Assembly (NCBI GenBank): GCA_029261455.1
Contig: JAJDBH010000230.1
Span: forward strand, 1-46,773
DNA length: 46,773 nt
Direction: 5' to 3'
From: Nitrospinaceae bacterium
Lineage (GTDB): Bacteria; Nitrospinota; Nitrospinia; Nitrospinales; VA-1
In this document: positions 17,539-28,400 of the stretch, in pieces
How positions within the stretch are numbered: position 1 is the stretch's first letter
Layout: every line of letters begins with the position of its first letter
Program-made: the position numbers and the translations under genes
Notes under the pieces: generated by a model
Databases searched by the model: none
What the model saw: the letters and a program-made list of their open reading frames with translations, nothing else
What the model was told of the DNA's origin: nothing

Positions 17539-18627
17539 TTAGCCTTTGTTCACGGGAGTGGGGAGGTAATCGTATTTCATGTTGCGGCGTTGGGGAAGGA
17601 AGCCGCTGTCGGTGATCAACCGTTTGATTTCTTCTTCGTCCATGCAATAGACAGTTCCTGCGGCGGCGACCACATTTTCTTCCATCATGGTACTGCCCAT
17701 ATCATTAGCTCCATAGTAAAGCGAGACCTGCCCTATTTTTGGACCCTGTGTCACCCATGAAGATTGTAGATTATTGAAGTTGTCGAGAAATATCCGGCTG
17801 ATGGCAAGGGTTTTCAGGTATTCGAATCCGGTCACGGCGGTTTTTATTCCACTGTCCCCTTGCAGTTGTGTATTTCCTGGCTGAAAGCCCCAGGCGATGA
17901 AAGCGGTGAAGCCTTGGGTTTTATCTTGCAACTTTCTGAGCCGATCCAAGTGTTCAATACGCTCTTCCAGTGTTTCGACATGTCCGAACATCATGGTCGC
18001 GGTAGTGGGGATGCCCATTCCGTGTGCATGTTCCATGACCTCCAGCCATTCATCTGCTGTGCCTTTTTTGGGGCTGATAATTTGGCGAACGCGATCAACG
18101 AGAATCTCTGCCCCGCCGCCGGGTATGGAATCTAATCCGGCTTGCTTGAGTCGGGTGAGAGTTTCATCAAGAGAGAGTTTGGATATTCGACTAGTATGAA
18201 TGATTTCTGAGGGAGACAGGGCATGGAGGTGAATGCCAAACTGTTTCTTAATTTTTTGAAACAAATCCTCAAAATAATCTATTTTTAAATTTTGGTGATG
18301 TCCGCCTTGCAGAAGAATCTGGTTGCCACCGGCTGCTACGGTTTCTTCAATTTTTTTTGCGATTACTTCATAGGGCAGAACATAGGAGTCTGCGTCCGAC
18401 TCCTTACGGTAGAATGCGCAGAAAGAACAATCCGTAACGCAGACATTAGTGTAATTAATGTTCCTGTCCACGATATAGGTGATGGTTTTATCGGTTCTTT
18501 TTTTTCGAGTTAACCTGGCGGCGACGTTTCCGAGAAGCAGGATATCTGTTGAGGAAAACAACTCCAGAGCTTCTTCTGGCTGGATTCGTTGACCCGCAAG
18601 AGCTTTTTCGAGGATGGATTCAATCAT
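17539..18627 (-). CDS. mqnC: Cyclic dehypoxanthine futalosine synthase
   Basis: The 362-residue radical SAM enzyme has its 4Fe-4S cysteines at 63, 67 and 70 (CVTDCSFC). The following QILLQGGHHQNLKIDYFEDLF, SPSEIIH and GLDSIPGGGAEIL segments are hallmarks of MqnC. It converts dehypoxanthine futalosine to the cyclic form in the futalosine route of menaquinone synthesis. Paralogous MqnE differs in these regions, and CofH/CofG contexts are absent. Length is normal for the family. It ends the pckA-pdxA-rsmA-cobA/hemD-PPIase series; other mqn genes are not in this window. Confidence 0.93.
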   Translation of the reverse strand: MIESILEKALAGQRIQPEEALELFSSTDILLLGNVAARLTRKKRTDKTITYIVDRNINYTNVCVTDCSFCAFYRKESDADSYVLPYEVIAKKIEETVAAGGNQILLQGGHHQNLKIDYFEDLFQKIKKQFGIHLHALSPSEIIHTSRISKLSLDETLTRLKQAGLDSIPGGGAEILVDRVRQIISPKKGTADEWLEVMEHAHGMGIPTTATMMFGHVETLEERIEHLDRLRKLQDKTQGFTAFIAWGFQPGNTQLQGDSGIKTAVTGFEYLKTLAISRIFLDNFNNLQSSWVTQGPKIGQVSLYYGANDMGSTMMEENVVAAAGTVYCMDEEEIKRLITDSGFLPQRRNMKYDYLPTPVNKG

Positions 18628-18723
18628 GAGTGATATCGCACCGGATTTCGAGGTTATATCGATTCAGGTTGCTGACAGTGAGGGTGATGGGGTGAATGCT
18701 GTGCATGCTGTGTATGTAAACTG

Positions 18724-19101
18724 TTAAAGGGTGCCGTCACCCGGTCCTAACGTAGTGCTCTTCAATCCATCGATGCCCATGTCTACCATTTGTTCTTCTT
18801 TGGTTAGTACAAAAATATGATAACCAAACTTGCTTTTGATCGGGCCTTGCACTTCACCTACTGGGGCCGCCATGGCGGCTCTTTCCAATTCGGGAGCGGC
18901 GGTATTGTGTTCGAGTAGACCCAGGTCACCACCTTTGTTGCGGCTTCCGCAGGCGCTGTATTTTTTTGCCAGCTTGGCAAACATTTTAAACAGCATTTCC
19001 TGGTCTTTATACTCATCCTCTCGGAGGTGGTCAAGAAGCACGTTGGCAAGCTCTTCGGTACTTAAAACAATGTGGCTGACTTGAATAGATCGTATAGACA
19101 T
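18724..19101 (-). CDS. Parvulin-type peptidyl-prolyl cis-trans isomerase
   Basis: The 125-residue protein is essentially one rotamase domain: QVSHIVLSTEELAN at the start, then LAKKYSACGSRNKGGDLG, ELERAAMAAPVGEVQGPIKS and KFGYHIFVLTKEE. These match the PpiC/parvulin fold, including the histidine near the start and in GYH. There is no signal peptide, so it is probably cytoplasmic, as is PpiC of E. coli. The C-terminal 20 residues are a short extension of unknown role. It lies in a minus-strand series between the cobA/hemD fusion and mqnC, with gaps of 107 and 96 bp. Confidence 0.88.
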   Translation of the reverse strand: MSIRSIQVSHIVLSTEELANVLLDHLREDEYKDQEMLFKMFAKLAKKYSACGSRNKGGDLGLLEHNTAAPELERAAMAAPVGEVQGPIKSKFGYHIFVLTKEEQMVDMGIDGLKSTTLGPGDGTL

Positions 19102-19208
19102 ATGGGCATCCCCGCCCTTAACGGACGTCGGTAAATGGTTTTATGTAATAAGAGTGCATTATACCCACTACTTGTGATGGTGGCAACCCACCCAACATGG
19201 CCCAGATC

Positions 19209-20741
19209 TCAAGAGTTGGGCTGAAAAAATGCTTCGATTGAGTCAAGGAGAGACGAAACAGTGTATTGCTCTGGTACGATTTCTACATTTAACCCTGCTT
19301 CCTGAGCGGTATTTTTGGTGACAGGCCCTATGCAAGCGATCTTTACTTTTTGAATTGCGGGTAGGAGTTTGTCACCGGCCAATGCTAAAAAGTTTTTAAC
19401 GGTTGAGGAAGAGGTGAAGGTGATGACATCAATGCTCCCTGCTTCGAGTCTCTTGGATAATTCATCGACCTGTGGAGCAGGAAGAACTGTTTGATAAGCA
19501 GAGACGACATCGACGATGGCTCCCATTTCCCGAAGTTGTTCAGGCAGAATTTCACGAGCGACGGCAGCGCGAGGCAAAAGAAACTGTTTACCTTCGATAT
19601 TTTCCTTGCCGATGCTTGAGATCAGGGATTCGGCGACAAAATTTTCGGGCACCACATCTACACGGATTCCCAAGTCACGAACGGCTTCGGCGGTTTTAGG
19701 CCCGATGGTGAAGACTCGAAGCCCTTTCAATTCTCGGATGTCCTGATCAATTGTTTTGAGTCTCTCGGCAAAAAACCGTACTCCGTTGACGCTGGTGAAT
19801 ATCAGCCCATGGTATTGGGAGAGATTGTTCAGCGCATTATCTAGAGGAGACCAGTCGTCTGGGGCGATGGTTTCGATCACAGGAAAAAAGAAAGGCTCGG
19901 CACCCAGTTCCCGCAGTCGGTCGATCATGGATTCGGCCTGATCACCTTTTCGCGTAACCACAACGGTTTTTCCAAAAAGCGGAAGGTGTTCATACCATTC
20001 GACGACGGGTTTCAGGTTAACCACTTCCCCAATTATAGTCAGGGCAGGGGGCAGAATTTTATCCTTTGCTGAAATCTCAACAATAGTGCCGAGAGTGCCA
20101 ATCCAGGTTTTCTGTCGCGCTGTTGTTCCCCATTGCACAACGGCGATCGGAGTATCAGGACTTTTGCCGAAGCTCATGAGTTTTTCGACAATCAAAGGAA
20201 GTTTGCGTGCGCCCATGAGAAAAACCAAAGTCCCGGCTCGAGCGGCTATTTTTTCCCAATCGATATGAATGTCGCCCTGATTCTTTTCGTTACTTCCGGT
20301 AATGACAGAAAAAGTAGAAGAAAGATCGCGGTGCGTGAGTGGGATGCCGGCATAAGCGGCAACGCCGGTTACAGAAGTTACTCCGGGAACAATGATGAAG
20401 GCAATGCCCGCTGCCTGGACAGCTTGAATCTCTTCTCCTCCGCGCCCAAACACGAAAGGGTCTCCACCTTTTAGGCGAACAACCGTTTTTCCTTCGCGGG
20501 CTTTGCTGATGAGCAGACTATTGATCTTCTCTTGCGCCATGGAGGCGACGCCTTCTTTTTTCCCGACATAAATTATTTCCGTCGATTTTTGTGTGAAGCG
20601 AATCATATCAGGATTGACCAGATGGTCGTACAGAACGACATCGGCTTTTTGTAGCCAGTGTTTGCCGTTCAAAGTCAACAGACCTATATCGCCCGGTCCG
20701 GCACCGACGAGAACCACTTTTTCTTTATTTGAATTTGTCAT
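19209..20741 (-). CDS. cobA-hemD: Uroporphyrinogen-III C-methyltransferase / uroporphyrinogen-III synthase fusion
   Basis: The 510-residue protein fuses two tetrapyrrole enzymes. Residues 1-240 are the SAM-dependent methyltransferase CobA/SumT: VGAGPGDIGLLTLNG at the start, VVRLKGGDPFVFGRGGEE near 83, and PGVTSVTGVAAYAGIPLTHR near 118. Residues about 250-505 are HemD: FGKTVVVTRKG, FTSVNGVRFF, and TFTSSSTVKNF. Together they close hydroxymethylbilane to uroporphyrinogen III and methylate it to precorrin-2, feeding siroheme and cobalamin, while unmethylated product goes to heme. The fusion is common in Firmicutes, deltaproteobacteria and related phyla. hemC is not adjacent here. It lies 56 bp after rsmA. 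Confidence 0.95.
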   Translation of the reverse strand: MTNSNKEKVVLVGAGPGDIGLLTLNGKHWLQKADVVLYDHLVNPDMIRFTQKSTEIIYVGKKEGVASMAQEKINSLLISKAREGKTVVRLKGGDPFVFGRGGEEIQAVQAAGIAFIIVPGVTSVTGVAAYAGIPLTHRDLSSTFSVITGSNEKNQGDIHIDWEKIAARAGTLVFLMGARKLPLIVEKLMSFGKSPDTPIAVVQWGTTARQKTWIGTLGTIVEISAKDKILPPALTIIGEVVNLKPVVEWYEHLPLFGKTVVVTRKGDQAESMIDRLRELGAEPFFFPVIETIAPDDWSPLDNALNNLSQYHGLIFTSVNGVRFFAERLKTIDQDIRELKGLRVFTIGPKTAEAVRDLGIRVDVVPENFVAESLISSIGKENIEGKQFLLPRAAVAREILPEQLREMGAIVDVVSAYQTVLPAPQVDELSKRLEAGSIDVITFTSSSTVKNFLALAGDKLLPAIQKVKIACIGPVTKNTAQEAGLNVEIVPEQYTVSSLLDSIEAFFQPNS

Positions 20742-20797
20742 GATTTGATGGTTGGTAGTTTCCGAGGCGGGTAAAGCCTCGATGGTTGTCCACCCTT

Positions 20798-21586
20798 TCA
20801 GGCGGCCGTGAGAGCATGAACATGGTTGGCAAGGTTTGCGAAGTCTTCGAGAGAGAGGGTTTCACCTCTCCGGCTAAGGTCAATGCCTGCTAATTGTGCT
20901 TGTCCGCTTTCTTGTCTGAATAGATACTCCCAGTCTTTTAAATTGTTTTTCAGCATTTTCCGTTTATGAAAAAACGCTGAATTCACCAGCTTAAAAAATA
21001 GTTTTGGATTCTCAACCTGCACCTTTGGCTGAGGCAGGGGCTTTAGACCGATGAGAGAAGAATCGATTTTAGGTTTTGGTGAAAACGCTGTGTTGGGTAT
21101 TTCAAGCAAACGCTGAACGTCGCAATAATATTGCACGTAGACCGAAAGTGAGCCGTATTCCTTTTGACCGGGATTAGCTGTCAACCGGTCGACCACTTCT
21201 TTTTGTAACATCAGCGTCATGGAGGAGATTTGATTCCGGTAATGGATCAATCTTTTCATTATATGTGTGGCTGCGTAATAGGGGAGATTGGAAACGACAT
21301 TAAGTCCCACTCCTAAAGAAGCATAATCAATTTTAGCGGCATCGCCTTCGATCAGTTTAAAAGACGGGGTATCACCAAAACGGTTTTGCAGGTCTTTTGA
21401 AAGACGGGGGTCCAGTTCAATAACGGTTAGAGAATCAGCTTGGTCGATCAGGATTTGTGTGAGGACACCCTTACCCGGTCCGATTTCAACTACTGGTTCG
21501 CCGGGCTGAATATTGGCCAGTTGGATAATATTCTGAGCGATGTTGAGGTCGATTAGGAAATTTTGTCCGAGTGGCCTCTTCCTCAT
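20798..21586 (-). CDS. rsmA: 16S rRNA (adenine1518-N6/adenine1519-N6) dimethyltransferase
   Basis: The 262-residue protein is KsgA/RsmA. It starts with KRPLGQNFLID, the conserved N-terminal signature; the SAM motif is VVEIGPGKGVLTQIL, and the catalytic motif is NLPYY (VVSNLPYYAATHI). The C-terminal helical domain includes FFHKRKMLKNNL. The enzyme dimethylates two adenines near the 3' end of 16S rRNA during 30S maturation. The start overlaps the pdxA stop by 4 bp; the pdxA-ksgA order is the same as in many Proteobacteria. Confidence 0.96.
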   Translation of the reverse strand: MRKRPLGQNFLIDLNIAQNIIQLANIQPGEPVVEIGPGKGVLTQILIDQADSLTVIELDPRLSKDLQNRFGDTPSFKLIEGDAAKIDYASLGVGLNVVSNLPYYAATHIMKRLIHYRNQISSMTLMLQKEVVDRLTANPGQKEYGSLSVYVQYYCDVQRLLEIPNTAFSPKPKIDSSLIGLKPLPQPKVQVENPKLFFKLVNSAFFHKRKMLKNNLKDWEYLFRQESGQAQLAGIDLSRRGETLSLEDFANLANHVHALTAA

Positions 21587-22587
21587 TTCATAGAGAGTGT
21601 GGATTGTGACAACCGGGTTGCCGTCCTCAAAGCCATTTTAAGGTTTTCGGGGCAGGCTCTATCTCTTCCTGCAATATCGAATGCAGTGCCATGATCTACG
21701 GAGGTTCTCAATATTGGCAGCCCCAAAGTAATGTTCACTCCTTGTCCGGCAGAGTCCATTTTGACTGGAATCATTCCCTGGTCGTGATACATGCAGACCA
21801 CCGCATCGTATTTTTGTGAGTCGGGTCTGCCGAACAGGGCATCGGCGGAAAAGGGGCCACTGGCCTGAATGCCTTCCGTCTGTACGGTTTTTAGTGCGGG
21901 CAATATAAAATCGGTTTCTTCCTTCCCGAAAATTCCGCCATCGCCGCAATGTGGGTTGAGTCCTACCACAGCAATATTGGGAACATCTGTCACATGGCGG
22001 TTCAGCCATTCATGAGTCAGGCGAATGGTGTTGAGCACTCTTTCTTCAGTGATAAGCGGTTGCACTTGCCCTAGAGGAACATGAGTGGTGACAAGCACGA
22101 CTCTCAGGCTTTTTCCTGCCATCATAAGTGCGGCCTGTTTAGAGCCTGTCAGATGGGCCAGTAACTCGGTATGCCCGGGAAACGGATAGCCAGCAAGGTG
22201 AAGGCTCTTTTTATTAATGGGGGCTGTAGTTATGGCTGAGACTTCGTCGTTAAGTGCCAGATCGACAGCGGTTTTGATGGCTTCATAGCTGGCCTGGCCC
22301 GCTTCGGCGCTGGGTTTGCCAATCGGAATATTTTCAGGCACATTTTTGAGGTCGATGACATCAATGGTGCAGGTCTGATACCAGCCCTCATCTGGCTTGT
22401 TGATGGAATGGACCAGAATTTCTGGCGCATATTTTTTTGCAGTTTCCTGAAGCAGGCGTGCATCACCAATGACTACCGCTCGGGATTGAAGTGGTAATGT
22501 GTCATCCTGGAAAGCCTTAACAATGACCTCAGGCCCGATCCCCGAAGGGTCTCCCATTGTTAATGCAATAATAGGTGTGGAATCCAT
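21583..22587 (-). CDS. pdxA: 4-hydroxythreonine-4-phosphate dehydrogenase
   Basis: The 334-residue protein matches PdxA of the DXP-dependent vitamin B6 pathway. Signatures are MGDPSGIGPEVIVKA at the N terminus, the metal/substrate site PFPGHTELLA, GLNPHCGDGGIFG, and the C-terminal YHDQGMIPVKM and RTSVDHGTAFDIAG, with the metal-binding histidines in HTE, HDQG and DHGTA. It oxidises 4-phosphohydroxythreonine before condensation by PdxJ. The stop overlaps rsmA. It lies 51 bp downstream of pckA, so it may share that transcript. Confidence 0.96.
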   Translation of the reverse strand: MDSTPIIALTMGDPSGIGPEVIVKAFQDDTLPLQSRAVVIGDARLLQETAKKYAPEILVHSINKPDEGWYQTCTIDVIDLKNVPENIPIGKPSAEAGQASYEAIKTAVDLALNDEVSAITTAPINKKSLHLAGYPFPGHTELLAHLTGSKQAALMMAGKSLRVVLVTTHVPLGQVQPLITEERVLNTIRLTHEWLNRHVTDVPNIAVVGLNPHCGDGGIFGKEETDFILPALKTVQTEGIQASGPFSADALFGRPDSQKYDAVVCMYHDQGMIPVKMDSAGQGVNITLGLPILRTSVDHGTAFDIAGRDRACPENLKMALRTATRLSQSTLSMK

Positions 22588-22638
22588 AGTTCAAACTCTA
22601 TTTAGATTAAGAAATAAACTCTACAAGTTGAAGGAAGG

Positions 22639-24294
22639 TTATTTCCTTAGCTTATGGATTTTCCCCTTGGATTTTTTTGACAACCCGGAAGGTCTTGGAC
22701 TTGCGTCCAGGATTTTTTTGTCCACGTTGCTTTCGTATTCCTTGAAATTTTCTATAAACTGGTTTGCCAGTTCATTGGCTTTTTCGTCATAGGTTTCAGG
22801 TTTTATCCAAGTGTTTCTCGGCTGCAGGATTTCATCTGGGACTCCTTTGACTTTAAGTGGGACATGAACACCGAAAACCGGGTCTTCCTGAGTTTCCACT
22901 TTGTCCAACTGTCCTTCTAGAATAGCTTTGATCATAGCTCGGGTATATTTGATTTCTATCCGGTGCCCGACACCATAAGGCCCACCTGTCCATCCAGTAT
23001 TCACCAGCCAACAGGATACATTGTGTTTCGCAATTCTTTCACCCAGCATATCTGCATAAACAGAAGGATGCAGGGACATGAATGGAGCTCCAAAACAGGT
23101 GCTGAAAATGGCAGTGGGTTCTCGGCTCATGCCTTTCTCTGTGCCTGCAACTTTTGCGGTGTAGCCTGAGATGAAATGATACATAGCCTGCTCAGGTGTG
23201 AGCTTGGATACCGGAGGCATGACCCCATAAGCATCGCAGGTCAGCATGATCACATTATCAGGGTGACCTCCCATTCCACTGAGTACAGCATTATTAATAT
23301 GGCTGATGGGGTAACTGGCCCGAGTATTCTCTGTGAGACTGGCATCATCCAGATTGAGTCGACGTGTATCAATATCCATGACTACGTTCTCAAGCAAGGT
23401 GCCAAATCGGCGAGTGCAGTCATAAATCTCAGGCTCTGACTTCTGGGACAGGCGAATCACCTTGGCATAACAGCCGCCTTCAAAATTGAAAACGCCTCTG
23501 TCACTCCATCCATGTTCGTCATCACCAATCAGCTTGCGCAAAGGATCGGCTGACAAAGTGGTTTTTCCTGTTCCTGAAAGGCCAAAAAATACTGAGGAGT
23601 CGCCTTTTTTACCGATGTTTGCAGAACAATGCATGGACAGCACGTTTTGTTTTTGCGGCAACAGGTAATTCAAAATAGAGAAGACGGATTTTTTGATTTC
23701 CCCTGCATAACTCGTTCCGCCGATCAAAACTAATTGTTTGCCAAAATCAACGATAACGAAAACTTCTGAATTGGTGCCATCAATAGCGGGTACAGCTTTA
23801 AACCCAGGAACCTGAATGACGGTGAAAGCGGGTTCGTGGGTTTCCAGTTTGACCATGTCGCGGATCTGGATGAACATGTTTCTTGCGAACAGGCTGTGCC
23901 AAGCTTGCTCGGTGATGACGCGAATATGGGTCTGGTGTTTGGGGTCAGAGCCGGCGCAACAATCCTGCACATAAACTTCTTTTCCCTGCAAATAAGACAG
24001 TACCCTGGAGTAGAGAGCTTCAAATTGTTCTACGGTGAAAGGTCGGTTGACTTTTCCCCACCAGATGTTTTCCTGACTGGAAGGTTCTTGAACAATAAAC
24101 TTATCTTTGGGTGCTCGTCCGGTATGTTCTCCCGTACTCACGCACACAGGACCTAGATGGGAAACATGCCCTTCTTCGTTCGCAATGATGTGTTCGTAGA
24201 GTTGAGGCGTAGATAAATTCCAGTGAATCTGTTTTAGATTTTTCAAGCCATGCGTTTCCAACCCAACTTTATGCTTCAAAACTTTTTGCGGCAT
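22639..24294 (-). CDS. pckA: Phosphoenolpyruvate carboxykinase (ATP)
   Basis: The 551-residue protein is the ATP-dependent type. The kinase-specific P-loop GLSGTGKT spans 238-245, followed by the metal site LIGDDEHGW. An N-terminal TGRAPKDKFIV segment binds substrate. The C-terminal region contains TGWTGGPYGVGHRI. The enzyme interconverts oxaloacetate and PEP with ATP; in an autotroph using the reductive TCA cycle it can serve gluconeogenesis. It is the first gene of the minus-strand block. The 232-bp AT-rich region between it and the divergent methyltransferase-like gene presumably holds promoters for both. Confidence 0.96.
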   Translation of the reverse strand: MPQKVLKHKVGLETHGLKNLKQIHWNLSTPQLYEHIIANEEGHVSHLGPVCVSTGEHTGRAPKDKFIVQEPSSQENIWWGKVNRPFTVEQFEALYSRVLSYLQGKEVYVQDCCAGSDPKHQTHIRVITEQAWHSLFARNMFIQIRDMVKLETHEPAFTVIQVPGFKAVPAIDGTNSEVFVIVDFGKQLVLIGGTSYAGEIKKSVFSILNYLLPQKQNVLSMHCSANIGKKGDSSVFFGLSGTGKTTLSADPLRKLIGDDEHGWSDRGVFNFEGGCYAKVIRLSQKSEPEIYDCTRRFGTLLENVVMDIDTRRLNLDDASLTENTRASYPISHINNAVLSGMGGHPDNVIMLTCDAYGVMPPVSKLTPEQAMYHFISGYTAKVAGTEKGMSREPTAIFSTCFGAPFMSLHPSVYADMLGERIAKHNVSCWLVNTGWTGGPYGVGHRIEIKYTRAMIKAILEGQLDKVETQEDPVFGVHVPLKVKGVPDEILQPRNTWIKPETYDEKANELANQFIENFKEYESNVDKKILDASPRPSGLSKKSKGKIHKLRK

Positions 24295-24526
24295 GGACTA
24301 TATTCCTTTATGATGTTGAGGGTAATGGATGTAACCCTTTGAAAGGGCATGGGTTCCCTTAATTCTTGGTCTGTTTTGATGGCTAAACTGCTAATTTGTA
24401 TTAAAAGTTTATCATATCTACGGAAAATGAAAACTGCTTTTTAACTCAGAAACCAGTCTTTTAGGGATTATTTTTTAGGGCTTGAGAATGCTTAGATTAT
24501 TTGGTGAAAAAAAGGAGGAGCCTCAG

Positions 24527-25405
24527 ATGAAGGTTCTGGCTAAGGAAATAACCAGATATAACGATATTTACGTCATCCAGAACGGGGAACACCGGGAACT
24601 CTGGTTTAAGGGCAATGGAGAATATTACCTGCAAAGCCGGGTGGATATCCAAGGGCAAAACCCTCTGGCCCTAGTGTACTCGCGTATGATGATGGCTTCT
24701 CTGCTGTTTTCGCAGAAACCAGCAAGAATGCTCATGGTGGGTTTAGGTGGAGCTGCGCTGAGTAATTGTCTTCTCCAATGGTTCCCGAATCTGCAGATAG
24801 ATATTGTGGAGGTGGATGGCAAGGTAATCGATGTCTCCAGGAAATACTTTTCCCTGCGTGAATCGAGTCGATGCCGCGTTTTTGAAGAGGATGGCAGAGT
24901 GTTCATTCAGAAACGAAAAGGGCAGGAACCTTATGACTGGATCATTCTTGATGCATTTAAAAGCGGATCGATTCCTTATCATTTGAAGACCTGTGAGTTT
25001 TATAAAGAAATCCGTGCGGTGCTGAGTCCTAATGGTGTGGTGGGTTCAAATCTTTATGGCAAGGGCAACACCCTGAAACCCCGGGATATTCAAACCTTCC
25101 TTTCGGTGTTCCCTCAGATTTATTGTTTTGAAGATGATGATCAGGTTGCAACGGTGCTCATCGCTACGAATGGGGAGCGCTGGAGTGAGGAAAAAATTCG
25201 TGACCAAGCGTCAATATGCCGAAAACTGCCGGAACCCTTCTCAATGGAAGAAATTGCAAAATCATATCGACCGGGGAAGTTTCTGGAGGATTCGGTCGCA
25301 ACATTTAAAGACCACTTTTCTGGGAACGGATTTCTACACGATGTAGAACGTGAAAACCTGCAAAGCTCCAAAGATCGCCGCTATCCCATCATTAACGTCT
25401 ATTGA
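24527..25405 (+). CDS. Spermidine synthase-like methyltransferase-fold protein
   Basis: I start at 24527 because AAAGGAGG lies eight bases upstream; the frame is open to a TTG at 24482 and an ATG at 24488 with weaker signals. The 292-residue product has the polyamine-synthase Rossmann core: RMLMVGLGGAALSNCLL, IDIVEVDGKVIDVSRKYF, a DGRVFI strand, and DWIILDAFKSGSIPYHL. True spermidine synthases have a DDxxG-like putrescine site, here altered, so the substrate is uncertain. The family contains both aminopropyltransferases and uncharacterised proteins near MFS-type fusions. It is convergent with the NHL gene, only 11 bp apart. Confidence 0.75.
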   Translation: MKVLAKEITRYNDIYVIQNGEHRELWFKGNGEYYLQSRVDIQGQNPLALVYSRMMMASLLFSQKPARMLMVGLGGAALSNCLLQWFPNLQIDIVEVDGKVIDVSRKYFSLRESSRCRVFEEDGRVFIQKRKGQEPYDWIILDAFKSGSIPYHLKTCEFYKEIRAVLSPNGVVGSNLYGKGNTLKPRDIQTFLSVFPQIYCFEDDDQVATVLIATNGERWSEEKIRDQASICRKLPEPFSMEEIAKSYRPGKFLEDSVATFKDHFSGNGFLHDVERENLQSSKDRRYPIINVY

Positions 25406-25416
25406 AATACAGGTTT

Positions 25417-28400
25417 TTAAGAGGAAAGATCAAAGATTTGGATTTTGCCTCCATCGGAGTTAGCCACTGCTAATTGATCGTTGAAGATGGAGAGCCCTGT
25501 CACTTTTCCAAGTTGTCCGGCTCTTTTTCCTGGTTTTTGGTAAACGTTCTGGACTTCGAGTTTATTGTTGAAGTGTACGATTTGGCTGTTCCAGAAATCG
25601 GAACCGTAGATGCCATATTTAGGATGCCAGGCCATAAAATAAATATCCTCCACTCCCCACTCGGCTCTATCAACCTTTTGGATCAAGTTGCCCGACACGT
25701 CAAAATGCTTCAGCAAAAATTCTGATTTGTCTCCCACCAGATATTCTCCATTTGGCAGGCAATAGACACTGACGGGTTCCTTTATGTTGAGTTCTTTGCC
25801 TTGCAGGGTTTTTAGGGTTTTGCCCTGATCATTCATAATCCATACTTGGTTATTCTCCGGGTCAGCGATCCAAAGATTGTCCTGGCTATCAATAGAAGGG
25901 CTGTATAATACACCCGATTGTCCCAAACTGAATTGCAAGAGAAACGTTCCTGTTTTACTAAACTTCTTAACGATTCTGTCTCCTTCTTTAACGATATATA
26001 TCGAGCCTTTGCTATCAATGGCTAGATTGCCGGGGTGTTGCAATTTTTCTGGCGCATTGCCCCATCCGCCAAAATAAAATTGAAAATGGCCCAGTGGGGA
26101 ATAGCTGTAGACCCGGTGGTCTTCAGAATTGATAACCAGCAGATCGCCATCCTGATTGTAGTGAATGCCATGAGGGTTCAGGGTATGGCTGATGTCTACA
26201 TCGGCTTTTTCGAAAATCCTGATTTCCTTAAAACCTGTTTTTTCGTAGGTTCTGGAAGGGGACAGTCGGCTGCGAAAATCCGCCAGCCTGTCCAAAATAT
26301 TTTTTATTCTGGAGTTCCTCTGATATTCAAACTCACACCGATCCAGGGCAATATGTGATCGTCTGTGTTCATTTTCAATTCTTGCAGAGTCTGAAATTTT
26401 AGAAATTTCATACTTGGAATTGAGTTCTTTGGCTTGGACAGCCAAGGAAAAGACCTTGAGTATATTTTCCTTACAGGATTTTGAATTTTCGCGGATTTTC
26501 TGGTTCTGTTGAGAATGGTAGTCGTTAAAGACCCCGAAAAATTGTTGAGCCTTCGAGACGTCGTTATCCGTCAGAGATAAAAAAGCACCTGCGAGAACAA
26601 GACGGTGAAGGTTGATCGACTGGTTGATATCCAGGCTCATGATCATTCTGCGAAGCAGATGGATTTGAAATTGTAGAATGGCGATATTATCGTTGATCGT
26701 AATGGGAGAGACTTTATCTTCTACTCGTATTTCTTTCAACTGGATTTCCAAATTAATCTGCTGATGTAACATTTCTTCCAATTGCTGAAAGAGCTCCTGG
26801 GCTTTTCCCTGATAGGTGATTTGGGTTGCCATTAATTTTAAAGTGCTATCAGCGAGCTCTTCTTTATGCTCCGGAAACTCTGGAAACTGGAACTCGTCCT
26901 GTCCCCAGATTAAAGTTTCATTTTCTTTGTTTAAGTGTGAGCCTTCTGCTTTAAGGGTGGTTAGGATGCTGGAAAAGTCAAGGTTCTCGGAGTCATAAGA
27001 AATGGGAGACAGGTCTCCAAGAGTAAGTTCTGTTTTTTGTGTTACCCCACCTGATGCCGGAGTTCTCAATAGGGCATCGAGTGAATTCAGGAACTGCTGT
27101 TCCAGTAGCGGGTAGGTCAACCAGTCTTCATGAAACCCGACCAGAATTTTCAGGATATCCTCAAAGGCGGAAGAATCGCCGGACATTTTTCCTGCGAAAT
27201 TTTCCAGACTGGTATTTGCTGGAGTATTTTCTACAAGTATTCTCAGGTTGAACCAGTGCGATTGCAGTTCAAATTGCAGGTGTGTTTGCAGATCCATGAT
27301 CCTACTGTTGGAATAAAACTGGGTGAGAAAAGCAGAGAGTTTGTCCGTTTCCCCCTGGGATTCCCCCAGTATTTGAACCATGGATTCCTCGCTTTTCTCT
27401 TTCTGCCCGAAATATTCTTTCATGAGGTTCAAGGATTCCCCCGTATGCCTGAGCAGAACCTCGTTCACGTGCGCTAATTGTGTCTTGGACAGATTGCTTT
27501 CAATTAAACTGTGGATAAGCCGGGAAAATTTTTGGACGGTTTCTCTAAAGGAATAGATTTCGTTCCGGGTCAGGCGGTAGAATTTTTTGTCTTCCTGCTC
27601 AGCGATGTGAAGGTCGAGGTTGAAGTCACGAATTCCATCCGGGTCTTTCACAATTTTTCTTTGTTCTTCATGCAAAAGGTCATTAAATTTCAAGGCCACT
27701 TCCTGCCACGACTCAAAGGCTTTTAATAATTCACCTCTGACCTGCCTTAATTGTTCTTCCGCTAATTTGCATGCAAGGTCAAGGGTGTTATCGTTGAGGG
27801 TGACACCTTGTTTTGACAGATGACTGAGTTCAAGCGCGGCATTTATTTTCAGGTCGATTGAAAGAGGAGTTTCATTAGGTGTGTTTTCGTTTAACAGAGC
27901 TAGGGTTTGTTCAATTGCTATCAGGGCTTGGGCGTTGTTATTCCCCTGTTCAAGAGAAAGAGCGTGGTAAAAAATATGAGCGGGATCCGGATTAGGAAGT
28001 GTGCTTAGGGTCTCGGTCAGGGTATTCTGAGAAACTAGTGGAATAAGATATTTGTAAATCTGCGTGTTGAAGGTAAAGCCAATATGCAAACAGCCTTTTA
28101 AATCTATTGCAGCCAGGCAGGGGGCTGCGAAAGTCTGTCCGGAACTTGCTTCGTCAATCGCGAATAAATATTGTCCGAATGGGGAAAACACCTGTACACG
28201 TTCATTATTCAAGTCGGCGACATACAGCAGATCATTTGGGGCTACCGTCACGCAAAGAGGATATTCGAACTGGCCCAGGGCAGATCCTTTTTCCCCGAAC
28301 GACATGATTTCCTGCCACTGGGAGTTGAATTTGCGAACCCGGTGGTTGCCGCTATCGGTAATGAAATAATTTCCCAAGCTGTCTTTAGCAATGGAAGTGG